NCBI GenBank assembly: GCA_902825775.1 | Contig: CADECF010000013.1 | Coordinates: 36,971-100,970 of the forward strand | Length of the DNA stretch: 64,000 nt | Direction: 5' to 3' | DNA from: an uncultured Lysobacteraceae bacterium | GTDB taxonomy: Bacteria; Pseudomonadota; Gammaproteobacteria; Xanthomonadales; Xanthomonadaceae | Shown: positions 46,901 to 55,469 of the stretch, piece by piece | Layout: each line of letters starts with the position of its first letter | Position numbering within the stretch: the stretch's first letter is position 1 | Translations under genes and position numbers: made by a program | The notes under the pieces: model-generated | Told to the model about the DNA's origin: nothing | The model's database searches: none | The model's input: only the letters and a program-made list of their open reading frames with translations

Positions 46901-46996
46901 GAGCGCAAGTGGGAGTCGTTGTAAGGTAGCTAAGGATAACTTAGTATTCAGAACCCGGGTACTCCGCCATCCTTAAGCCCTTCTTAGGGGAGGGCG

Positions 46997-47344
46997 GTGG
47001 TGACGCGGACGACACAACACCCAGTATTTGCGTTGAGGTTGGCCCAGGCACGGAAACGCGCTGGCCTGTCGCAGCGCCAGCTCGGTGTATTGGCGGACTT
47101 GGACCCGACCGTGGCCTCACCTCGCATCAACCAGTACGAACGCGGCAAGCACGAGCCCCAGCTCAAGACCGCCAAGCGCCTAGCCGAAGTGCTGGGTATT
47201 CCGCCTGCATTCCTTTACACCGACGACGACGTGCTGGCCGAATTGCTACTGCGCTGGAACGACCTGACGCTCCGCCAGAAAAAGAACCTGCTCAAGCAGG
47301 CTGAAACGGCATCGCCGGCGAAACGGTCACGCAAAGCCGAGTAG
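46997..47344 (+). CDS. XRE-family HTH regulator
   Basis: A 115-residue regulator with a Cro/C1-type HTH (FALRLAQARKRAGLSQRQLG ... INQYERGKHEPQLKTAKRLA, about 11-62) and a basic tail (SPAKRSRKAE). The GTG start at 46997 is preceded by AGGGGAGGG. It is divergent from the orphan 261-residue gene and lies just before the ars operon. It may control the orphan gene. Confidence 0.82.
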   Translation: MVTRTTQHPVFALRLAQARKRAGLSQRQLGVLADLDPTVASPRINQYERGKHEPQLKTAKRLAEVLGIPPAFLYTDDDVLAELLLRWNDLTLRQKKNLLKQAETASPAKRSRKAE

Positions 47345-47418
47345 GGCGGTTTCGCCCGTGGGATCAGGCCGCCCCCCATACCGATCGCCTTAGACCCGAT
47401 GGGCCGGAATCTTGCGCA

Positions 47419-47456
47419 TTGACATATTTCTATATTTCCGGAAATATAGAAATATG
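47419..47456 (+). promoter_or_regulatory. arsR promoter/operator, perfect 34-bp palindrome
   Basis: TTGACA (47419-47424), a 17-base spacer and AAATAT (47442-47447) form the promoter. Bases 47423-47456 are a perfect palindrome (half site CATATTTCTATATTTCC) that covers the -10 and the arsR ATG at 47454. ArsR bound here would block RNA polymerase. Transcription should start at or next to the ATG. Confidence 0.8.
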
Positions 47457-47795
47457 AAGAGTGAATCAGCCGTCTCTGCCCTCAATGCCCTGAGTCACGA
47501 AACACGTCTGGCCGCGTTCCGTGCCTTGGTCCAGGCCGGCCCTGACGGACTGGCCGTGGGTGAGCTTCGCGAGCGGCTGGACACCCCCGCCGCCACGCTG
47601 ACCGCGCACCTCAATGTGCTGCGGGCAGCCGCGCTCGTCCACGACCAGCGCGAGGGCAGGGTCATCCGCGTGCGCGCGAACTATCTGCAAATGAACGCCT
47701 TGCTTGCCTATCTCACCGAGAACTGCTGCGCCGGCACCGTGAGTTGCGATCCCGTCGCCGCATGCACCCCCAAGAAAACAGGAGCCCGCGCATGA
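47454..47795 (+). CDS. arsR: Arsenic-responsive repressor ArsR
   Basis: A 113-residue winged-helix repressor. Its As(III) site is C-terminal (C91, C92, C98 in ENCCAGTVSCDP), the spacing known from the Acidithiobacillus-type ArsR, and not in the recognition helix as in the plasmid R773 type. ATG 47454 lies inside the operator palindrome and has no Shine-Dalgarno, so a leaderless mRNA is likely. It overlaps arsI by ATGA. Confidence 0.93.
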   Translation: MKSESAVSALNALSHETRLAAFRALVQAGPDGLAVGELRERLDTPAATLTAHLNVLRAAALVHDQREGRVIRVRANYLQMNALLAYLTENCCAGTVSCDPVAACTPKKTGARA

Positions 47796-48280
47796 ACCGC
47801 TTCCACGTCCACCTGAATGTGTCCGACCTTGCCGCAAGCGTGCGCTTCTATTCGGAGTTGTTTGCGGCACAACCCACCGTCCTCAAGACCGACTACGCCA
47901 AGTGGATGCTTGAGGACCCACTGGTGAACTTCGCGATCTCCAACACTGGCCGCGCGCCGGGCATCGACCATCTGGGCTTCCAGGTCGAGAGCCCCGAGGC
48001 GTTGTCAGCCATTGGTGAGCGTCTGGACGCGGCTGGTGGCGCCGTGGTGCCGGAGGAGGCCACGATCTGCTGTTACGCACAGTCGGACAAGCTGTGGACT
48101 GAAGACCCGCAGGGCACGCGCTGGGAAACCTTCCGAACGGTAGGCGAGGCAACAACCTATTACGCCGGGGATGCGCCCTGCGCGACGGATGGCGCCGCTT
48201 GCAGCCCCGATGTGTCCTCGATGAAGCCACGCCCGGAGCAGGCGACGTCCTGTTGCGCACCACAATCCGGTTGCTGCTGA
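47792..48280 (+). CDS. arsI: ArsI/CadI-family metalloenzyme (C-As lyase-like)
   Basis: Vicinal-oxygen-chelate protein of 162 residues. ArsI enzymes cleave the C-As bond of trivalent organoarsenicals. Candidate metal ligands are His at the N-terminus (MNRFHVHLNVSD), H60 (GIDHLGF) and E112 (TRWETF). The vicinal thiol pair that binds As(III) is present as C93-C94 (ATICCYAQ). A cysteine-rich tail (TSCCAPQSGCC) follows. The family also contains CadI-type proteins, so substrate is not certain. Confidence 0.85.
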   Translation: MNRFHVHLNVSDLAASVRFYSELFAAQPTVLKTDYAKWMLEDPLVNFAISNTGRAPGIDHLGFQVESPEALSAIGERLDAAGGAVVPEEATICCYAQSDKLWTEDPQGTRWETFRTVGEATTYYAGDAPCATDGAACSPDVSSMKPRPEQATSCCAPQSGCC

Positions 48281-48302
48281 TCTCTGCCCTTGGAACCCCG
48301 TC

Positions 48303-48791
48303 ATGACTGAACAACGCGTTTTCAACACGCTCTTCTTGTGCACCGGCAATTCGGCACGCAGCCAGATGGCCGAAGCCCTGCTCAATCACATGGGCAAAGA
48401 CCGTTTCCGTGCCTACAGCGCAGGCAGCACACCTGCCCTTTCGGTGCAGCCATTGGCCATCAAGCTCATTGCGGACCTGGGGTTGAATACTTCGGAACTG
48501 CGTCCCAAGCGCTGGGATGAGTTCGCGGCTCCCGAGGCGCCGCAGATGGATTTCATCATTACCGTCTGCGACAACGTCGCCGGCGAAACATGTCCCGTCT
48601 GGGCAGGCCACCCGGCGCTCGCGCATTGGGGCGTGCCGGATCCGGCGAAGAACCCCACCGATCCGAAGGGATTCAAGGATGCCTGGCTCACCTTGCGTCG
48701 TCGGGTAGAGCTCTTGTTGGCGTTACCACTGGAAAAGCTCGACCACCTGGCACGCGAGCAAGCCTTGCGCCTCATCGGGAAGGAAGTCTGA
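48303..48791 (+). CDS. arsC: Arsenate reductase, LMW phosphatase type (first copy)
   Basis: Reduces arsenate to arsenite. The 162-residue protein has the low-molecular-weight phosphatase loop CTGNSARS (C13-S20) and two further cysteines, C88 and C96 (TVCDNVAGETCP), placed like the disulfide cascade of thioredoxin-coupled ArsC. The C-terminal helix is longer than in the second copy. It lies 22 bases after arsI and 3 bases before the second arsC. Confidence 0.88.
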   Translation: MTEQRVFNTLFLCTGNSARSQMAEALLNHMGKDRFRAYSAGSTPALSVQPLAIKLIADLGLNTSELRPKRWDEFAAPEAPQMDFIITVCDNVAGETCPVWAGHPALAHWGVPDPAKNPTDPKGFKDAWLTLRRRVELLLALPLEKLDHLAREQALRLIGKEV

Positions 48792-48794
48792 CCC

Positions 48795-49178
48795 ATGAAG
48801 CGCGTTTTGTTCGTGTGCGTAGAAAACTCAAACCGCAGCCAGATGGCCGAAGCCTTCGCACACCTCTACGGCGGTGATCAGGTCGAGGCGTTGAGCGCTG
48901 GCTCCAAGCCTTCCGGCCAGATCAACCCGAAAGCCGTCCGCTTCATGGCCGAATTGGACTATGACTTGTCGACGCACGCGTCGAAGTCGCTGGACGAGAT
49001 CGACGGTGCATTCGACGCCGTCATCACCATGGGCTGTGGCGACAACTGTCCTTGGGTACCCGCGAAGCGGCGCGAGGACTGGGCGCTGCCCGATCCGAAG
49101 CACTTCGATGACGACGGTTACCGGGCCGTGCGTGATGAGATAGCCGAACGCGTCAAGACGCTGCTGGCGGAACTCTGA
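48795..49178 (+). CDS. arsC: Arsenate reductase, LMW phosphatase type (second copy)
   Basis: A 127-residue arsenate reductase with the phosphate loop CVENSNRS (C8-S15) and the cysteine pair C81/C85 in GCGDNCPWVPAKRREDW. The sequence differs clearly from the upstream arsC, so this is not a recent tandem duplication; the two may use different reductants. The stop overlaps the aquaporin start (TGATG). Confidence 0.88.
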   Translation: MKRVLFVCVENSNRSQMAEAFAHLYGGDQVEALSAGSKPSGQINPKAVRFMAELDYDLSTHASKSLDEIDGAFDAVITMGCGDNCPWVPAKRREDWALPDPKHFDDDGYRAVRDEIAERVKTLLAEL

Positions 49179-49870
49179 TGGCGCTGCGCAAGAAGCTGCT
49201 GGCCGAGTTTCTCGGCACCACGCTGCTGCTCGCGTGCGTGGTGGGCTCCGGCATCATGGGCGTCAACCTATCCCAGGGGAATGATGCGATCGCGCTGCTC
49301 GCCAATGCCGGTGCAACTGCGGGCGTGTTGTACGTGCTGATCGCCGTGCTGGGACCGATCTCCGGCGCCCATTTCAATCCTGCGGTCACCCTGGTGATGC
49401 GCCTGCGTGGTGAACTGCGGACGCGCGATGCGATCGCCTATATCGGTGTGCAAGTGCTCGCGGCCATCGCCGGGGTGATGCTGGCCCATGCGATGTTCGA
49501 TCTGCCACTGCTGCAGCCGGGCACCCATGCGCGTACCGGTCAGGCACAGTGGCTGAGCGAAGCGGTCGCCACATTCGGACTGGTGCTGACAATCCTGCTG
49601 GGAATCCGCCATCGTCCCACCGCGATCCCGGCGCTGGTCGCCTGCTACATCTTCGCCGCCTACTGGTTCACCGCCAGCACGTCGTTCGCGAACCCTGCGG
49701 TGACGTTGGCGCGTTCGTTGACTCAAACGTTTGCGGGAATTCGTCCTGAAAATGTGGGTTTGTTCGTGGCCTCACAATGCGTCGGTGCACTCGCGGGATT
49801 GGCTATTTTGCGGTTTATCGAACGCCCGGCATCGAGTGGCATTGCATCCAACGAACAAGACGCTGCCTGA
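49178..49870 (+). CDS. aqpS: Aquaglyceroporin-like channel (AqpS-like) of the ars operon
   Basis: Major-intrinsic-protein channel of 230 residues with six membrane helices and both NPA boxes (FNPAVTL, ANPAVTLAR). In some ars operons such a channel lets arsenite leave the cell downhill after ArsC reduces arsenate. No ArsB or Acr3 pump gene is present in this operon, which supports that role here. It ends the ars operon; the copper operon starts 113 bases later. Confidence 0.87.
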   Translation: MALRKKLLAEFLGTTLLLACVVGSGIMGVNLSQGNDAIALLANAGATAGVLYVLIAVLGPISGAHFNPAVTLVMRLRGELRTRDAIAYIGVQVLAAIAGVMLAHAMFDLPLLQPGTHARTGQAQWLSEAVATFGLVLTILLGIRHRPTAIPALVACYIFAAYWFTASTSFANPAVTLARSLTQTFAGIRPENVGLFVASQCVGALAGLAILRFIERPASSGIASNEQDAA

Positions 49871-49900
49871 TGTGGCCAATGCTTGTTTGTCGGGACAAAC

Positions 49901-49919
49901 CCTTGACTATGGTCAAAGG
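49901..49919 (+). promoter_or_regulatory. Candidate operator upstream of the cop operon
   Basis: Near-palindrome CCTTGACTATGGTCAAAGG in the gap between aqpS and copL. It shares TTGACT and GTCAAAGG with the site before the second cueR (55470-55490). Regulation by CueR or by a CopL-dependent route is inferred. Confidence 0.45.
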
Positions 49920-49983
49920 ATTTTGGGGCGGCTATTCACGTTCTCTGTACACCTTGAGCATGTCGGCGGGTTAAAGTAAGGCC

Positions 49984-50412
49984 ATGTCCACCCGTGCCAT
50001 TCTGTTGCGCTTGTTGCTGTGCATTGCCTTGGTATTCAACGGGGCAGCCTCGGCCATGGCGTCTGTGCAGTTGATGCAAATGCACGCGGATGGACAGGGA
50101 ACGGCGAGCATTCCTGTCCCAACAATGGCGGACGCCGAACCTGCCATGCCGTGCCACCACAACGGACAGGCCTCGCACTCGCAAGACGCTGCCGACGCGG
50201 CAATGCCTTCCAAGGACAAGCAGCCCCACCAGGCACCCGATTGCTGCAAGTCGAGCACCTGTACCTGTGCGTGCGTTCATCAAGCCGCCGCCATGGTGCC
50301 AATGCTGGCTTTCCACGGAGTTGTGAGTCTTCATGGCAGTAGCGTCCGGCCGATGACCCTCGGCCATCCCACGCCGGCCTTACCCCATCTGATCCGACCT
50401 CCCATCGGCTAA
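49984..50412 (+). CDS. copL: CopL-like metal-binding regulatory protein
   Basis: Small exported protein (142 residues) with a signal peptide (LLRLLLCIALVFNGAASAMA) and a cysteine/histidine/methionine-rich mature part (MPCHHNGQASHSQD, DCCKSSTCTCACVHQ). In xanthomonads copL is the first gene of copLAB and is needed for copper-induced expression. Placement directly upstream of copA supports the call. Confidence 0.85.
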   Translation: MSTRAILLRLLLCIALVFNGAASAMASVQLMQMHADGQGTASIPVPTMADAEPAMPCHHNGQASHSQDAADAAMPSKDKQPHQAPDCCKSSTCTCACVHQAAAMVPMLAFHGVVSLHGSSVRPMTLGHPTPALPHLIRPPIG

Positions 50413-50526
50413 GTGTCCTTCGGCGCCCCCGGCGCCAGTTCGCTTGCGCGCGTCGTCCGTTCGACGCGCCAGCAGGCTGTGGCCCAGCGCTCGTGCTGGC
50501 CCGTTGACACTTCGATGGAGCTTCAC

Positions 50527-52416
50527 ATGTCTTCCGATGCTTTCGGCCGTAATGCCGACGGGTTGTCCAAGCCGTCGCGGCGGCGGTTCGTGCAGGGATT
50601 GGCCGCAGGCGGTGCTGTCGCCGGCCTCGGTTTCTGGCCAAAACTCAGTTGGGCACTGCAAGGCCCCGGCAACCCGAATGTCCTGTCGGGTACCGAATTC
50701 GACCTCACCATCGGTGAGACGCCGATGAATTTCACCGGACGCATGCGTCCAGCAGTCACCGTCAACGGATCGATTCCAGCGCCGCTGCTGCGCTGGCGCG
50801 AGGGCACGACGGTCAACCTGCGCGTGTCCAATGCACTGCCGGAAGGCTCGATTTTCGGCCATGAAACCTCGATCCATTGGCACGGCATCCTCTTGCCGGC
50901 CAACATGGATGGTGTACCGGGGTTGAGCTTCAACGGCATCCACCGGGGCGACGCTTACCAGTACCGATTTACGGTGAAGCAGGGTGGCACGTACTGGTAC
51001 CACAGCCATTCTGGATTCCAGGAACAGGCCGGACTCTACGGCCCGCTCATCATCGATCCGATCGAGCCCGAACCGTTCGCGTTTGATCGCGACTACGTGG
51101 TGATGTTGTCCGACTGGACCGACATGGATCCGACCCGGCTGTTCTCGCGCTTGAAGAAGATGTCGATGTACGACAACCACTACATGCGCACGGTCGGGGA
51201 TTTCCTGCGCGATGCCGAGCGCAATGGTCTCGCGACCACGATCGACGATCGCAAGATGTGGGGGCAAATGCGCATGTCGCCGACCGACCTGTCGGATGTC
51301 AACGCGAACACCTACACCTACCTGATGAACGGCACGACCTCGCTGGGCAACTGGACGGGCCTGTTCCGCTCCGGCGAGAAGATCCGCCTGCGCTTCATCA
51401 ATGGCTCGTCGATGACCCACTTCGACGTGCGGATTCCCGGCCTGAAGATGACCGTGGTGGCGGCGGACGGCCAGTACGTGCATCCGGTCACCATCGACGA
51501 GTTCCGCATCGCCACCGCCGAAACCTTCGACGTGATCGTCGAGCCGTCGGGGCAGGATGCCTTCACGATCTTTGCGCAGGACATGGGCCGCACCGGTTTC
51601 GTCGCCGGCACGCTGGCCGTGCGCGAAGGCTTGCGTGCGCCAATTCCGCCGGTCGATCCGCGCCCGTTGCTGACCATGCAGGACATGGGCATGGATCATG
51701 GAAGCATGGGCGGCATGGACATGTCCGGCGGCAAGGGCATGGAAATGAGCTGTGGCGCCAACATGGGAATGGCCGACATGGACCATGGCGCGATGGCGCA
51801 GGCATCGAAGCCGGCCAATGCCGATCCGCACGCCGGCCACGACATGGCCGCCATGAAAGACGGCGCGATGGCGGGGATGAACCACGAGGGCACGGTCACG
51901 CATCCGGCCAGCGAAACGCGCAACCCGCTGGTCGACAACCAGGCCATGGTGGTCAGCTCGCGGCTGGACGATCCGGGCATCGGTCTGCGCGACAACGGGC
52001 GCAAGGTTTTGAGCTACTCGATGCTCAAGAGCGCCTTCGACGATCCGGATGGGCGTGATCCTGGTCGCGAGATAGAACTGCACCTCACCGGCCACATGGA
52101 ACGCTTCGCCTGGGGCTTCAATGGGCAGAAGTTTTCGGACGTCGAACCGCTGCGTCTCAACTATGGCGAGCGCATGCGCATCGTGCTGGTCAACGACACG
52201 ATGATGACGCATCCGATCCACCTGCATGGCATGTGGAGCGATCTTGAGGACGATCAAGGCAACTTCCTCGTTCGCAAGCACACCATCGACATGCCTCCTG
52301 GTAGCAGGCGCAGTTATCGCGTGCGTGCCGACGCACTCGGCAGTTGGGCCTATCACTGCCATCTGCTCTATCACATGGAAGCGGGAATGATGCGCACCGT
52401 GAGGGTCGACGAATGA
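50527..52416 (+). CDS. copA: Copper resistance multicopper oxidase CopA (island copy)
   Basis: Periplasmic multicopper oxidase of 629 residues exported by Tat (SRRRFVQGLAAGGAVAGLGF). Copper ligands are visible in HWHGILLPANMDG, WYHSHSG, HPIHLHGMW and HCHLLYHMEAGMM. The Met-rich insert (MDHGSMGGMDMSGGKGMEMS, then MGMADMDHG) is longer than in the copy at 38027. ATG 50527 has GGAG 6 bases upstream. It overlaps copB by ATGA. Confidence 0.95.
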   Translation: MSSDAFGRNADGLSKPSRRRFVQGLAAGGAVAGLGFWPKLSWALQGPGNPNVLSGTEFDLTIGETPMNFTGRMRPAVTVNGSIPAPLLRWREGTTVNLRVSNALPEGSIFGHETSIHWHGILLPANMDGVPGLSFNGIHRGDAYQYRFTVKQGGTYWYHSHSGFQEQAGLYGPLIIDPIEPEPFAFDRDYVVMLSDWTDMDPTRLFSRLKKMSMYDNHYMRTVGDFLRDAERNGLATTIDDRKMWGQMRMSPTDLSDVNANTYTYLMNGTTSLGNWTGLFRSGEKIRLRFINGSSMTHFDVRIPGLKMTVVAADGQYVHPVTIDEFRIATAETFDVIVEPSGQDAFTIFAQDMGRTGFVAGTLAVREGLRAPIPPVDPRPLLTMQDMGMDHGSMGGMDMSGGKGMEMSCGANMGMADMDHGAMAQASKPANADPHAGHDMAAMKDGAMAGMNHEGTVTHPASETRNPLVDNQAMVVSSRLDDPGIGLRDNGRKVLSYSMLKSAFDDPDGRDPGREIELHLTGHMERFAWGFNGQKFSDVEPLRLNYGERMRIVLVNDTMMTHPIHLHGMWSDLEDDQGNFLVRKHTIDMPPGSRRSYRVRADALGSWAYHCHLLYHMEAGMMRTVRVDE

Positions 52417-53528
52417 AGACGACCATGTCACTCGCCCCCCTCGCTGCGGGCCTGCTGCTGGCATTCAATGCCGCCGCGCAGGACCACTCGCAACACCAGA
52501 TGCCGATGCCGCCGGCCACTCAGGATCATTCACAACATCAGATGCCGGCAATGCAGGACCACACGCAGCATCAGGTCAAGCCGAAAGCCAAGCCGAAGGT
52601 AAATCCAAAGCCCAAACCAAAGGCGAAGCCCGGCACCACGCCGAAGCCAAAGGCAACGACGCCTGCTGCACCGATGGATCACGCGGCGATGGGCCACGAG
52701 ATGCCGGCACAGGCGCCGGCCGCAATGGATCACGGCGCCATGGGACATGACGCCGCGCAACCGGTGCCGATGGATCATTCCGCGATGGGGCACGTCATGC
52801 CGCGCCCCGCAGACCAGCCCCTCACGCCAATTCCGATGTTGACGGATGAAGATCGCGCGGCTGCCGCGCCGCCACCGAACGATCATCCGGTGCACGACAA
52901 CAGCGTGCAGCACTATGTGCTGCTCAACCGCCTCGAAGGCTTCGATACCGACGATGGCACCGGCATGGCATGGGAAGGTCAAGCCTGGATCGGCACCGAT
53001 CTCAACAAGCTCTGGCTGCGCAGCGAAGGCGAGCGAGTCGGTGGGCACATTGAAGGCGCGGACCTTGAAGTCCTGTATGGCCGTGCATTCGCCCGCTGGT
53101 GGGATGTGGTGGGCGGCGTGCGCCACGATTTCAAGCCGGGCGCATCGCAGGACTTCGTCGCGATCGGCGTGCAGGGGCTGGCGCCATACAAGTTCGAAGT
53201 AGAGGCGACCGCGTACCTCGGCCAATCCGGCCAGACCGCGGCGCGCCTGGAGGCCGAATACGAAACGCTGCTGACCAACCGGTTGATCCTGCAGCCGCTG
53301 GTTGAAGTCAATTTCTACGGCAAGAACGACGAACGTCGCGGCATCGGTTCCGGCTTGAGCACCGCCGAGGCCGGGTTACGGCTTCGCTACGAAGTCACCC
53401 GGCAATTCGCGCCGTACATCGGCGTCGTTCGTGAGCATGCCTTCGGCCGCACCGCGGATTTCCGCCGTGCCGCCGGCGAAGACGTCAACGACACCCGCAT
53501 CGTCGCGGGCATCCGCATCTGGTTCTGA
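52413..53528 (+). CDS. copB: Copper resistance outer-membrane protein CopB (island copy)
   Basis: Outer-membrane copper protein of 371 residues with an intact signal peptide (SLAPLAAGLLLAFNAAAQ). A long His/Met-rich segment (DHSQHQMPMPPATQDHSQHQ) is interrupted by a Lys/Pro linker (VKPKAKPKVNPKPKPKAKPG). The CopB barrel (KLWLRSEGER, VQGLAPYKFEV, TNRLILQPLVE, ending AGIRIWF) follows. Compared with the chromosomal copy, the signal region carries no repeat insertion. Confidence 0.93.
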   Translation: MKTTMSLAPLAAGLLLAFNAAAQDHSQHQMPMPPATQDHSQHQMPAMQDHTQHQVKPKAKPKVNPKPKPKAKPGTTPKPKATTPAAPMDHAAMGHEMPAQAPAAMDHGAMGHDAAQPVPMDHSAMGHVMPRPADQPLTPIPMLTDEDRAAAAPPPNDHPVHDNSVQHYVLLNRLEGFDTDDGTGMAWEGQAWIGTDLNKLWLRSEGERVGGHIEGADLEVLYGRAFARWWDVVGGVRHDFKPGASQDFVAIGVQGLAPYKFEVEATAYLGQSGQTAARLEAEYETLLTNRLILQPLVEVNFYGKNDERRGIGSGLSTAEAGLRLRYEVTRQFAPYIGVVREHAFGRTADFRRAAGEDVNDTRIVAGIRIWF

Positions 53529-53542
53529 TCGGGGAGATCACC

Positions 53543-54412
53543 ATGCCATTCGTTACTCGAAAGTCCTTGCTCACGCTGAGCATCCTGTCCGGTGTCGCCC
53601 TCGTGGCGGCGGCCGGTTTCGTCTGGTCAGGCGTTTACAACATCGGCGCCGACGACACCCATACCCGGCCCGTGTATTCGGCGCTGCAAGCACTGCGCGA
53701 ACGCTCGATCGAGGTGCGCGCCAACAAGTTGCAACGACCTGCCGACCTCAGTGATCCGGCGCGCATTCGCCAGGGCGCTGGCAACTACAACGCCATGTGC
53801 ACCGGCTGCCATCTTGGCCCAGGCATGAAGGACACCGAACTGAGCAAGGGCCTGTATCCGGCGCCGCCGAATCTGAGCAAGGAGACGATCGATGCCGGCA
53901 AAGCCTTCTGGGTGATCAAACACGGCATCAAGGCGTCTGGCATGCCTGCTTGGGGCAAGAGCATGGAGGACGAGTACATCTGGAACATGGCGGCGTTCCT
54001 GCAGGCGCTGCCCAAGCTCACGCCCGAGCAATACCAAGCGCTCGTCGCCAGCAGTGGTGGACATTCGCATGGCGGCGGCGAGTCCGAGGGTCACGCGCAT
54101 GCCGAGGGTGGTGAGGACCATCACGACGAAGGCGATGCGAACGCCGAAGGCGAGGAGCACGACGCGATGGCGGGCATGCCGATGGATGAGTCCAAACCGC
54201 ACTCGCATCCTCCGGGCACGCCGCCGCACGACGATGCGCCCAAGGACATGAAGGCGCCGTCCGGTGAGGTGCACATCCATGCCGACGGCAAGAAGCACGT
54301 CCACGACGCACCGGCGCCTGCGACAGCCAAACCGGCCGCCGCCGACCCGCATGCCGGCATGGACATGCCCGAAACCGCACCGGCCAGCGATGGCCACGAT
54401 CACCAACACTGA
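53543..54412 (+). CDS. Cytochrome c with histidine-rich tail (copM-like position)
   Basis: A 289-residue exported cytochrome c: signal/anchor (LLTLSILSGVALVAAAGFVW), haem motif CTGCH (86-90) and a probable axial Met in SGMPAWG. The C-terminal ~115 residues form a His/Asp/Glu/Met-rich tail (GGHSHGGGESEGHAHAEGGE ... GHDHQH) that could bind copper. In xanthomonad cop operons a cytochrome-related gene (copM) follows copB; this gene occupies that place. Electron transfer to or from CopA is inferred. Confidence 0.82.
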   Translation: MPFVTRKSLLTLSILSGVALVAAAGFVWSGVYNIGADDTHTRPVYSALQALRERSIEVRANKLQRPADLSDPARIRQGAGNYNAMCTGCHLGPGMKDTELSKGLYPAPPNLSKETIDAGKAFWVIKHGIKASGMPAWGKSMEDEYIWNMAAFLQALPKLTPEQYQALVASSGGHSHGGGESEGHAHAEGGEDHHDEGDANAEGEEHDAMAGMPMDESKPHSHPPGTPPHDDAPKDMKAPSGEVHIHADGKKHVHDAPAPATAKPAAADPHAGMDMPETAPASDGHDHQH

Positions 54413-54429
54413 CCGGAGCCGTGAATCCC

Positions 54430-54912
54430 ATGATCCATCGAATCGTTTTCCTGACCCTGCTGGCCCTGCCATTTGCATCGCAGGCACATGACCCTGCGCA
54501 GCACGCGAAGGCCAATGCCCCTGCCATCGCCGCCGAAGCGAAGCCTGTGGTCGCGGCGGTGGACGCCTTCTCGACCGCGTTGCAGGCCGGTGACCTGAAA
54601 CGTGCCGGCACCTGGCTGGCCGACGATGTGCTGATCCTCGAAAGCGGCGGTGCCGAGCATTCGAAAGCCGAATACCTGGGCGGCCATGCGACGCACGATG
54701 CCGAGTTCCTGAAAGGCGCGCATGTGCAGTTGAAGCAGCGCACTGCCCAGGCGACAGGTGAACTGGCGTGGGTCGGCAGCGAAAGCGAGCTGCACACAAG
54801 CAAGGACGGCAAGCCGGTAACCATGTTGAGCACCGAAACGATGGTGCTTCGCCATACCGCGGACGGTTGGCGCATCGTCCATATCCATTGGTCCTCGCGG
54901 GCGAAGCGATGA
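54430..54912 (+). CDS. Secreted NTF2-like (DUF4440-type) protein
   Basis: A 160-residue protein with a signal peptide (VFLTLLALPFASQA) and an NTF2-like alpha+beta cone (VAAVDAFSTALQAGDLKRAG ... GWRIVHIHWSSRAKR). No catalytic residues can be assigned. The ATG at 54430 fits the GGAG at 54415-54418 better than the in-frame GTG 9 bases upstream. It overlaps the region in front of copG and is probably co-transcribed in the cop operon. Confidence 0.75.
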   Translation: MIHRIVFLTLLALPFASQAHDPAQHAKANAPAIAAEAKPVVAAVDAFSTALQAGDLKRAGTWLADDVLILESGGAEHSKAEYLGGHATHDAEFLKGAHVQLKQRTAQATGELAWVGSESELHTSKDGKPVTMLSTETMVLRHTADGWRIVHIHWSSRAKR

Positions 54913-54923
54913 GGAGGAAGGCC

Positions 54924-55439
54924 ATGTCGATGCATGCTGCAACGGCCGTACTGGTGCTGGGCGCCGTCGTTTCGCTGGGTGCTTGCGCCAAGCAGGCGCC
55001 GGTACCGGAACGCGCTGCAGAGGTCACGACCGAAGCTGCGCGAGTGCCCGCACCCGCTCAAGCGCTGCCACTTGTTGTCGTTCACAAGAGCCCGAGCTGC
55101 GGCTGCTGCGGCCTGTGGGTGGACCACATGCGCCAGGCTGGTTTCCAGGTCGAGGTGCGCGACGAGGACAACGTCAATCCGGTGAAGGAACGCGTGGGCG
55201 TGCCATATGGCAAGGGGGCGTGCCATACCGCCGAAGTGGCCGGCTATTTCATCGAAGGCCACGTGCCGGCCACGGACGTAAAGCGCCTGCTGGTCGAGAA
55301 GCCCGACGCCAAGGGACTGGTGCTTCCCGGGATGCCGATGGGGTCGCCCGGCATGGAAATGCCGGACGGGCACGCGGAGCCGTACACCGTCGAACTCGTT
55401 CGTCGGGACGGCACCACCGCAGCCTTTGCGGCGCACTGA
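54924..55439 (+). CDS. copG: CopG-like DUF411 copper-binding lipoprotein
   Basis: A 171-residue DUF411 protein with a lipobox-type signal (LGAVVSLGACAKQ) and the family metal motif SPSCGCCGLWVDHM followed by a conserved cysteine in GACHTAEV. CopG proteins of copper-resistance operons belong to DUF411 and bind copper through these cysteines. GAGGAGG at 54911-54917 precedes the ATG. It ends with a Met-rich segment (LPGMPMGSPGMEMPDGH). Confidence 0.87.
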   Translation: MSMHAATAVLVLGAVVSLGACAKQAPVPERAAEVTTEAARVPAPAQALPLVVVHKSPSCGCCGLWVDHMRQAGFQVEVRDEDNVNPVKERVGVPYGKGACHTAEVAGYFIEGHVPATDVKRLLVEKPDAKGLVLPGMPMGSPGMEMPDGHAEPYTVELVRRDGTTAAFAAH

Positions 55440-55469
55440 ACGCTCAGGATGAGCCCAATGCAAAAGGGC

